Positions 8,920 to 15,901 of a DNA stretch of 64,000 nt are shown here, one piece after another. Source of the DNA: Staphylococcus condimenti (GTDB taxonomy: Bacteria; Bacillota; Bacilli; Staphylococcales; Staphylococcaceae); NCBI RefSeq assembly GCF_001618885.1, contig NZ_CP015114.1:1612001-1676000 (forward strand). Direction: 5' to 3'. Position 1 is the first letter of the stretch. The number at the start of each line of letters is the position of its first letter. Both the position numbers and the translations under genes were made by a program. The notes beneath the pieces are model-generated. The model saw only the letters and a list, made by a program, of their open reading frames with translations. It made no database searches and was not told the origin of the DNA.

Positions 8920-9990
8920 TTACTTAGACGTATTTTCTTTTAAATCAAATTTTGTAAGATAAGGCTGCTTTCCAATCACAAATCGGAAGATATAAAACTC
9001 TCGTAAGAAAACGCCTACGCCTACACATAGCCCTAAAACAAATAGCAGTGTTAATACAATGAAGAGAATCGTTTTCCCCTTATACACGAGGGTGTATTCA
9101 TATACGTAACTTAAAATCATAGGGTGAAATAAAAAGATGAAAAATGAAAATGTACTTGTTAAATTAATGGAATAAAACATAAATGATTTAAACTGCAAGC
9201 AAGCTCCTAGCAGTAATAAAAACATAAACGTATGATAGAGTACTAAATAATCTGTATAACTTGTGACATACCAATAATCATGATTTTTAAATACCACAAA
9301 TATAAGATATGAAATAACTGCACAACCTATTACTACAAAGATATACTTATTTAAAAAGTTAACAATTCTATTATAATTCAAGCCGATATAGCCTCCTAAA
9401 AAGAAGAAGAAAATCCAGCCTAGAATAAAAGTATTATCACTCAATGGATAAATAGAATGGAATGCATGTGCAAAAGCTTTATTATTATCAAGTAAATGTA
9501 AGAAAGTAACTTGGATGACGAGTGATAACAACAATATAAGTTTACTATTAAAGATCTTATACGAAATTTTATATAGCAAATAACTCAAGATGAAAAACTG
9601 CATAATAACGATAATGAAATAACCATACCATTTCCCTAATATGATATTTTCAAAAAATTGATGACTGAACGGACTATTTAACTTTAAAGATTCGGTATAA
9701 CAGTAGAATAGACCAATCGTTAAATAGGGAATAAAAATATATTTGAAACGCGACCATAAATAATGGATAGATAACACTTTGTAGTTAAGTGTGACGAGTA
9801 ACTGAGCTAAAATAATAAATGAGGGCGTCCCAAATATAAACATATTTTGAACATAATAGATAAGTTTCAATTGGTTGATATCTGACCCTTCTATATTTCT
9901 CATCAGTTCTGTAAATACATGTGTCAATATAATCAGCATACAAATAAAGGCACGAAAATATATAAGTTCTGTTTTTTTGTTTTTAACCAT
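8920..9990 (-). CDS. icaC: IcaC, PIA/PNAG polysaccharide acyltransferase-type membrane protein
   Basis: 356-residue polytopic membrane protein of the acyltransferase-3 family with about ten hydrophobic helices. Last gene of icaADBC, overlapping icaB by 8 nt. IcaC is thought to modify (O-succinylate) and/or export poly-beta-1,6-N-acetylglucosamine across the membrane. Identification rests on family signature (ELIYFRAFICMLIILTHVFTE at the N terminus, trimmed here as the typical RAF..I..HV motif) plus operon position. AAAGG precedes the ATG. Length matches staphylococcal IcaC (about 355). Confidence 0.9.
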   Translation of the reverse strand: MVKNKKTELIYFRAFICMLIILTHVFTELMRNIEGSDINQLKLIYYVQNMFIFGTPSFIILAQLLVTLNYKVLSIHYLWSRFKYIFIPYLTIGLFYCYTESLKLNSPFSHQFFENIILGKWYGYFIIVIMQFFILSYLLYKISYKIFNSKLILLLSLVIQVTFLHLLDNNKAFAHAFHSIYPLSDNTFILGWIFFFFLGGYIGLNYNRIVNFLNKYIFVVIGCAVISYLIFVVFKNHDYWYVTSYTDYLVLYHTFMFLLLLGACLQFKSFMFYSINLTSTFSFFIFLFHPMILSYVYEYTLVYKGKTILFIVLTLLFVLGLCVGVGVFLREFYIFRFVIGKQPYLTKFDLKENTSK

Positions 9991-10849
9991 CTTTAAAACC
10001 TTTCCATTTTTGGACTACTTGATGAAATGTGTTTTCACTAATGAGAATACGAGGAATATAATAATCGTCATCATTAGGTCTGATGGGTTTTTCTTCTAGC
10101 GTATATCCATATTTGATTCCTGCTTTTTTAATCGCTTTTATCTTATTATCATTAATTTGGCCATAAGGATAAGCAATTGAGTTAGTGTTTGAGTTGAAAT
10201 GTTTCTTTAAATACTGATTACTTTTTTTAATATCTGCAGTTAACGTTTTATCATCTTTAGTAACAATTACTTGAGACACATTATTTTTTATAGAATGAAG
10301 ATTATTAGTATGCGAGTGAAATGTCCAAAGCCCAGAAGCGTGCATATCTTTAAGTTGCTTTAACGTAGCCATATTCAAGTTATGGAAGTCTTTTTGACCC
10401 ACTTTGCTAGTGATGATAAAACCTGTAGCAGGGATGTTGTATTTTTTTAATATCGGATAGGCATTTTTATAGATAGATTGATCCATATCATCAAAGCTGA
10501 TCCATACACTTCTTTTTGGAAATTTTCCTTCTTTTTTATATTTGATAACTTCTTCTTCAGTTAAAAAACGTGCATTTTTTGATTTCAACCACTTGATTTG
10601 ATCTTCAAATTCCTTTTTTGTAAGGCTATAAGTCGACAGTTCTTTACTATTCGAAAAAATATTTAGAAAGCTTTCGAAGAAACCGCCATTTCTTACTCTA
10701 TGATAATTTAATGCAAGTGCACTATTTTCATCATAATGTGATATATCTTCTTTAGCATATGTTTCATGACTGTTTTCCAAAGAATTGGTGCTTATAAATA
10801 ATACAGCAACTATTAAAATGAGTAGCGCTTTTTTAATCAAGAGGAGCAC
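9983..10849 (-). CDS. icaB: IcaB, poly-beta-1,6-GlcNAc N-deacetylase
   Basis: 288-residue secreted polysaccharide deacetylase (carbohydrate esterase family 4). It removes part of the N-acetyl groups from PIA/PNAG at the cell surface, giving the polymer positive charge and retention. Visible features: an N-terminal hydrophobic signal segment (about residues 3-22), NYHRVR, the metal-binding motif SFDD at the start of the NodB-like fold (SFDDMDQSIYKNAYPIL), and the FHSHTNNLH motif with the metal-binding histidines. It overlaps icaD by 17 nt and icaC by 8 nt. GTG start at 10849, with GGAG close upstream. Confidence 0.92.
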   Translation of the reverse strand: MLLLIKKALLILIVAVLFISTNSLENSHETYAKEDISHYDENSALALNYHRVRNGGFFESFLNIFSNSKELSTYSLTKKEFEDQIKWLKSKNARFLTEEEVIKYKKEGKFPKRSVWISFDDMDQSIYKNAYPILKKYNIPATGFIITSKVGQKDFHNLNMATLKQLKDMHASGLWTFHSHTNNLHSIKNNVSQVIVTKDDKTLTADIKKSNQYLKKHFNSNTNSIAYPYGQINDNKIKAIKKAGIKYGYTLEEKPIRPNDDDYYIPRILISENTFHQVVQKWKGFKDG

Positions 10850-11150
10850 CTTCTCTCCACTTTTTGATGCTCTGTGAAATGAGACAATAAGTTAATAAGA
10901 AGAAAATGACAACCACAAATAATCCCATTAATTTAAAGATATTACCCAAGTCAGAGTTTTCTATATTTAAGACAGCCCGTAATAAAAGAACACTATCACT
11001 TTTAATGCCGAGCAGCGACCCTCCTATAACTATCAATGCAGAACAACAATAAACCCAAAATACCAAAGTGAATAGGAGAATAAAGATTTCACGCGTAAAG
11101 TTTAAGCTAGATTTTACCGTTTTATATTGCCTCTGTCTGGACTTGTCCAT
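10833..11150 (-). CDS. icaD: IcaD, accessory subunit of PIA synthase
   Basis: 105-residue membrane protein with two transmembrane helices (about residues 20-45 and 72-92), beginning MDKSRQRQYKTVKS, close to the RQRQY start of known IcaD proteins. IcaD is required for full N-acetylglucosaminyltransferase activity of IcaA. AAGGAG lies 7-8 nt upstream of the ATG. The gene overlaps icaA by 37 nt and icaB by 17 nt, the typical compact ica arrangement that implies translational coupling. Confidence 0.9.
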   Translation of the reverse strand: MDKSRQRQYKTVKSSLNFTREIFILLFTLVFWVYCCSALIVIGGSLLGIKSDSVLLLRAVLNIENSDLGNIFKLMGLFVVVIFFLLTYCLISQSIKKWREGAPLD

Positions 11151-12343
11151 GTCGCATAAGCTCCTTTCTTTCTTTTTAAGGCTTTAGGAAAGGCGAAAAT
11201 TGCAACTAAAGCGTTAAGTACCCAATACAATGTCGGATACCAGCTTAAAAATATAATGGTAAAGATATTTATTTTTTCATAAGTACTATCTATAAATAAT
11301 GAGATAGCAAATTGAATCGTATTGATAAAAGTTAACAAAAGAGCTGAAAGGATAATGATAGTGAATTGATACTGTAAGAAAGAAATATCAAGAAAGTCGG
11401 TGTTGATAATAGATAATGCGAGTAATATCACGACTGAATAAACCCATACTAAAGATACAATTTGTTCAAATAGCAGCAAATATTGTGCTAAGTTGAAAGT
11501 TTTTAATGATTGTTTAAAGTCTCTAATTAATACTTCTTGTCCACCTTGAGCCCATCTAATACGCTGTTTCCAAAGACCTCCGATTGTTTCAGGCACGAGC
11601 ATCCAGCAAAGTGCACGTGGTTCATATTTGATACGCCAATCATTCAAATGGAATTTCCAAGAAATCGCAATGTCTTCTGTGATCATATCTATATCCCAAC
11701 CACCAACCTGCTGTATGGCTTCTTTTCTGAATAAAGTAAACACTCCGGAAATTGTGTTGATTTTTCCGGCAATAGACTGAGCGCGTTTGATACTGCCGAC
11801 CATACTTGCGTATTCAATCGCTTGAATCTTACCTAGAATTGAACTTTTGTTTCTGATTCTTGGATTTCCTGTTACCGCAGCTAATTTTGGATCTTGCTTA
11901 AAGGACTCAATCATAAAATAAGGTGCGTTATCATCGACAATGGTATCTGCATCAATTCCCATAATGTAGTTATAATTTGCGTGTTTAATACCTTCGTTCA
12001 AAGCATTTGCTTTACCGTTATTCTTTTTCAAATTAACAAAGATAAAATCTAGATCTTTTTGCAAATCCATCACAACTTGTTCAGAGTTGTCTGAGCTTCC
12101 ATCGTTAATTACAATGACTTCTTTTAAGGGAAATTTTAAATCTAAAATACTTTTGATTGTATCTTCAATTGTGTCTTCTTCGTTGTAGCAAGGAATCAAA
12201 AATGTGATTCCTTCTGTTTGGTTTTCATAATTCGGCAATTTTTTAAGTCTCAATTCTTTAAATACGGCATAATAAATAGTTCCAATAATCCAATAAATCG
12301 ACATGAAAAGTGGATAAGTCAGCAGCAAACTAAATATTTTCAA
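11114..12343 (-). CDS. icaA: IcaA, PIA/PNAG N-acetylglucosaminyltransferase
   Basis: Membrane-bound family-2 processive glycosyltransferase that polymerises UDP-GlcNAc into poly-beta-1,6-GlcNAc. Visible motifs: FLIPCYNEEDTIEDTI, VINDGSSD, the GIDADT metal-binding motif, ITEDIAISWK with the catalytic TED, and the processivity motif QRIRWAQGG (Q..RW). One membrane helix precedes the catalytic domain and about three follow it. I choose TTG at 12343, giving 409 residues (known IcaA about 412): AGGAG lies 11 nt upstream and the residues before it (MLCFSGVDFC) overlap that site. First gene of icaADBC. No icaR repressor gene is adjacent, unlike S. epidermidis and S. aureus. Confidence 0.92.
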   Translation of the reverse strand: MKIFSLLLTYPLFMSIYWIIGTIYYAVFKELRLKKLPNYENQTEGITFLIPCYNEEDTIEDTIKSILDLKFPLKEVIVINDGSSDNSEQVVMDLQKDLDFIFVNLKKNNGKANALNEGIKHANYNYIMGIDADTIVDDNAPYFMIESFKQDPKLAAVTGNPRIRNKSSILGKIQAIEYASMVGSIKRAQSIAGKINTISGVFTLFRKEAIQQVGGWDIDMITEDIAISWKFHLNDWRIKYEPRALCWMLVPETIGGLWKQRIRWAQGGQEVLIRDFKQSLKTFNLAQYLLLFEQIVSLVWVYSVVILLALSIINTDFLDISFLQYQFTIIILSALLLTFINTIQFAISLFIDSTYEKINIFTIIFLSWYPTLYWVLNALVAIFAFPKALKRKKGAYATWTSPDRGNIKR

Positions 12344-13140
12344 ACAAAAATCAACTCCTGAGAAGCACAACAAAAGACAAAATCACTCAATTTTAATTAT
12401 TAAAATAATTTTAATTTGTCTCTTGTTGAGCTTCGTTATTTTAATAATTGTGACTGAATATTTTGTATCTCCGAGATATCAACCTGATTTTCGTTAGATG
12501 TAGATTGTGACTAAAATTGTTTGGCCTATAAATATTAGTGCTTTTGTGCATATTTAATACATTGAAATCTGATAGATATACACGGAATTATACCGGCAAA
12601 GGAATCATACCACTAATAAAGTTATTTATAAAGTTTTTAACCAAATTTGAACACAAAATAAATAAAAAAATTAAATGAGAAGTAGGGTATAACAATGTAT
12701 CGCCAAACTCCATGTTGCAATATTAAATTTTTGTAACATTATATGAGAGTGTATTTTCAGAGAACAGACAGCCTTTTAGAATGTACTTGATTTTAATAAT
12801 AAATAGTAGGGAGCAAAGTGTAGTAGAGCGGTTTTGAGGGTGTTAATAGAAGTATAGTATTGATATGTATTATTGAAAAAATAATCGTATTTCAGAAAAT
12901 AAAAGAAGATTTAAAAAAGCTGAGTAAAACAGATACTCATAATGAATATGCGTAAATTAGTTTTGGTGTGTAAATATGTTTATTTTTTTATTATGTTTTA
13001 AAAACAGTTTTTAACATCAATTTTGATAAATAAATTATTTGTTTTGCGGAATAAATGCAGTGATAGATTGGGGGGAGAGAAAGATATTTTGTTTTGAAAC
13101 GTCATTATAAGGTTTTTATTTCAGTAAATTATTGAAAAAA
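12344..13140. other. Gene-free leader upstream of icaA
   Basis: About 800 bases, very AT-rich, with no credible gene on either strand. The staphylococcal icaR repressor, normally divergent from icaA, is absent and I find no translated remnant of it. A perfect 14-bp inverted repeat (12395-12408 with 12436-12449) lies 50-110 bases before icaA. The rest shows no clear repeat or RNA gene. Confidence 0.6.
12395..12449. promoter_or_regulatory. 14-bp inverted repeat in the icaA leader
   Basis: AATTATTAAAATAA (12395-12408) is the exact reverse complement of TTATTTTAATAATT (12436-12449), with a 27-nt loop. It could be a leader hairpin or a paired binding site for an ica regulator; low GC makes chance a concern. 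Confidence 0.4.
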
Positions 13141-13168
13141 CAACAGAGCTTGTTTTGAAGCTCTGTTG
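13141..13168 (-). terminator. Terminator after the DASS transporter gene
   Basis: CAACAGAGCT (13141-13150) pairs perfectly with AGCTCTGTTG (13159-13168); on the minus strand a T run follows. Confidence 0.85.
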
Positions 13169-13191
13169 CATTATAAGAAAGCTTTTAAAAA

Positions 13192-14610
13192 TTACATCAT
13201 CCCTAAAATTTTCATCCAAATTGAACCTAGACCAATCCAAATAATAAAGTAGACAAGTCCAAGAACAAAATTCATAGTCCACCAACGTTTTTGAGTAACG
13301 TATCCTGACGCATATAGAATAGGAGCCGGACCGCTACTGTAATGTGTAGTAGAAGCAAGCAGGTTACCAAAGAACCCTAACATAAGTGCACTTAATAATG
13401 GTGGTGCTCCTGCTGCTACAGCAACACCTAATAATGCAGCATACATGGCACTGACATGGGCTGTTGCGCTGGCGAAAAGATAATGAGAATAGAAATAGAA
13501 GATAAGTAAGATAATCAACACAATCGGCCAGCTGAAGCTACCTAAACTATTTGCGATGACTTTACTTAACCATGGTATGAAACCTAATTTGTTTAATTGA
13601 TCAGCCATTAATACGAGTACTGAGAACCAAACTAATGTATTCCAAGCACCTGTTTCATTTAAAATGTCTTTCCAAGTAAGTACACCTGTTATCAATAATA
13701 ATGATAAAGCGATAAATGCTGTTAATGTCGCATCTATATTGATGAAACTGCCTGTAACCCAAAGTGCCAATGCGATGATGAATATGCCTATCATAAATTT
13801 TTCGGCTAATGATATTTTGCCCATTTTTTCTAATTCATGATCAGCCCAAGATTTCGCATTAGGTGTTTCTTTGACAGTCGGTGGATAAATTTTGTAAATG
13901 ATAAATGGAATTACAATTAAAGAAACTAGACCGGGAACAAGTGCTGCTAAAAACCAGTTCATCCAAGTAATATGCACATGAGCTGTACTTTCAGCAAGGT
14001 TCTGTGCTAAAGGGTTTCCAGCCATTGCAGTTAAGAACATTGCTGATGTAATTAAATTTCCTTGGAATTCCGTAAAAATAAGGAAAGCCCCCATTTTACG
14101 TTCTGAACCATCATCTGGTTTAGATCCGAATGATTCAGAGAGTGATTTGATTATAGGAAACATAATTCCACCAGCACGTGCTGTGTTACTTGGTGTAGCG
14201 GGAGCTAAAATCAAGTCAACGCCTACAAGTGAGTAGGCCAACCCCAAGGTCTTTTTACCAAAGAGCTTAACGAATTGTAATGCAATACGTCGACCTAACC
14301 CTGTTTTAACAAATCCGCGTGAAATGAAGAAAGCCATAGCAATCAACCAAATGCTGTTATTGCCGAATCCTTGTACAGCTGTTTTAGTATCAATTATTCC
14401 GACAAGTACCATTATGGTAAAACCGATAATTGATACTGCACCAATTGGCATAGGCTGTGTGATACATGCAATGATAGTTGCAACAAATATCGCAAACATA
14501 TACCAAGCTTGTGTATCTAAAGATTCAGGCTTAAATGGGGTAAGTGCCCAAATAACAAGTCCTACCACAATTGGTAAAATAAACTTACGATATTTTACCG
14601 TATTTTTCAT
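13192..14610 (-). CDS. DASS family sodium/dicarboxylate-type symporter
   Basis: 472-residue polytopic membrane protein of the divalent anion:Na+ symporter family (SLC13/DASS; CitT/SodiT-like branch). About 11-13 hydrophobic helices are visible. Family marks include the signature around LAPATPSNTARAGGIMFPI (an SNT motif, part of the Na+/carboxylate site) and a second related site SATAHVSAMYAAL/ASTTHYSSGPAPI in the C-terminal half. Likely substrates are C4-dicarboxylates, 2-oxoglutarate or citrate; which one cannot be told. GAAGGAAAG precedes the ATG. The SDR gene further upstream on the same strand has its own terminator, so this gene is probably monocistronic. Confidence 0.88.
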   Translation of the reverse strand: MKNTVKYRKFILPIVVGLVIWALTPFKPESLDTQAWYMFAIFVATIIACITQPMPIGAVSIIGFTIMVLVGIIDTKTAVQGFGNNSIWLIAMAFFISRGFVKTGLGRRIALQFVKLFGKKTLGLAYSLVGVDLILAPATPSNTARAGGIMFPIIKSLSESFGSKPDDGSERKMGAFLIFTEFQGNLITSAMFLTAMAGNPLAQNLAESTAHVHITWMNWFLAALVPGLVSLIVIPFIIYKIYPPTVKETPNAKSWADHELEKMGKISLAEKFMIGIFIIALALWVTGSFINIDATLTAFIALSLLLITGVLTWKDILNETGAWNTLVWFSVLVLMADQLNKLGFIPWLSKVIANSLGSFSWPIVLIILLIFYFYSHYLFASATAHVSAMYAALLGVAVAAGAPPLLSALMLGFFGNLLASTTHYSSGPAPILYASGYVTQKRWWTMNFVLGLVYFIIWIGLGSIWMKILGMM

Positions 14611-14737
14611 AATTACTTTCCTTCTTTCTCAATAAAGTACCATTACATGTATTAGGATAGCCTTATCGGTACTTCATGTACATAGATTATTTAATATTTA
14701 ACAATTAAAATAATTATTAAAATGTGGGGGTATAAAG

Positions 14738-14766
14738 AAAAGCGTATCCAAAAGGGTACGCTTTTA
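14738..14766 (-). terminator. Terminator after the SDR gene
   Basis: A stem of about 12 bp with GC-rich core (AAAAGCGTA with TACGCTTTT) and a four-base loop lies just downstream of the SDR stop. Confidence 0.75.
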
Positions 14767-14780
14767 AAACTGTTTAAGAT

Positions 14781-15536
14781 TTACAAGATACCACTTGGTT
14801 CTTCAGGCAAGACTTGGCCACCATCGATAATTAATGCTTGTCCTGTAATAAATTCAGCTTCTTTAGAAGAGAAGAATACAACAGCATAACCGATATCTTC
14901 AGGTATACCTAATTTGTGAGTAGGTATAATTTTACGAACGCCTTCTAAATAATCGTCTCCTTGTTCTTCTAACCCTTCAGTCAGAATATTTCCAGGTTGA
15001 ATAGCATTTACAGTAATGCCATATTTAGCATATTCTAAAGCGGCACTTCTAACAAAACCAAGTTGCCCGGCTTTTGAAGCACCATAATGTGACCAACCAG
15101 GGTAACCTGTATTTGGCCCTGTAACAGAAGAAGTAACAATGACACGACCATATTGTTGTTGCTTCATGACTTTGAGAACTGCTTGTGTCACAAAGAAGGT
15201 ACCTTTTAGGTTAACATCTTGAACGTAGTCCCAGTCCGCTTCAGTTAAATTTTCAATATTGATTTGCGGATAGACGCCTGCATTAGAAACTAAGATATCA
15301 ATTTTCCCGTATTTCTCAACGACTTGATCAATGACTTGTTGAATTTGTGAAGTATCTCTTACATCTAATTTGAAAAAATCTCCGTTCAGTTCTTTAGCGG
15401 CTTGTTGGCCTTTTTCTTCAGAAATACCACCAATAATTACTTTAGCACCCCCTTCAAATAGGCACTCTGATATACCTCTTCCTATTCCGCTAGCTCCACC
15501 AGTTACTAAAGCTACTTGTCCTTTTAAGTTAAACAT
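14781..15536 (-). CDS. SDR family NAD(P)-dependent oxidoreductase
   Basis: 251-residue classical short-chain dehydrogenase, FabG-like. Cofactor motif TGGASGIGRG at about residues 12-21, NAG at the end of beta-4 (SNAGVYPQ), catalytic Ser in VTSSVTG, and YGASK supplying Tyr and Lys (about 152/156), then the IQPGNI stretch. Substrate specificity cannot be assigned; it is separate from any fatty acid synthesis cluster, so it is unlikely to be the housekeeping FabG. GAGAGGTG precedes the ATG. Flanked by a terminator and the gene-poor stretch 15537-15901. Confidence 0.85.
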   Translation of the reverse strand: MFNLKGQVALVTGGASGIGRGISECLFEGGAKVIIGGISEEKGQQAAKELNGDFFKLDVRDTSQIQQVIDQVVEKYGKIDILVSNAGVYPQINIENLTEADWDYVQDVNLKGTFFVTQAVLKVMKQQQYGRVIVTSSVTGPNTGYPGWSHYGASKAGQLGFVRSAALEYAKYGITVNAIQPGNILTEGLEEQGDDYLEGVRKIIPTHKLGIPEDIGYAVVFFSSKEAEFITGQALIIDGGQVLPEEPSGIL

Positions 15537-15845
15537 TCATAGTCACCTCTCGGTATTCATTTTCATTAATACTTTCCCCTTAGTTGAACTATGTTAACAA
15601 TTTCACAAGAATTGTCACTCCTTGTTCAAAGGTTAATAAGAAAAGCACTCAAGAATTCATTTTTTTCACTTATATTTGTGAAAAGAGAAGTGATGAGTTG
15701 AATATTTGATAAGTTGGTAGCTTCTAATTCTCTGCAAGACATTGAAAAAGGGAGAAAGAGCCGTACTTGTTTTTTATATGAAAAGTAAAAAGAAAATCAT
15801 GTCATTATTTGCATCTCAAATAAAATAAGTTAGTGAATCACAAAT

Positions 15846-15892
15846 AAAGATAGAGGCGATTGATGTTAATATACTCAGCCGCCTCTATCTTT
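15846..15892 (-). terminator. Terminator after the LPETG adhesin gene
   Basis: GATAGAGGCG (15849-15858) pairs perfectly with CGCCTCTATC (15880-15889), extended by A-T pairs. The rest of 15537-15845 is AT-rich with no gene seen; it should hold the SDR promoter. Confidence 0.75.
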
Positions 15893-15901
15893 AAGTCTTT
15901 A

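Noticed and set aside
12694..12735. 13-codon frame in the ica leader
   Set aside because: Weak ribosome site, no amphipathic pattern, no supporting context.
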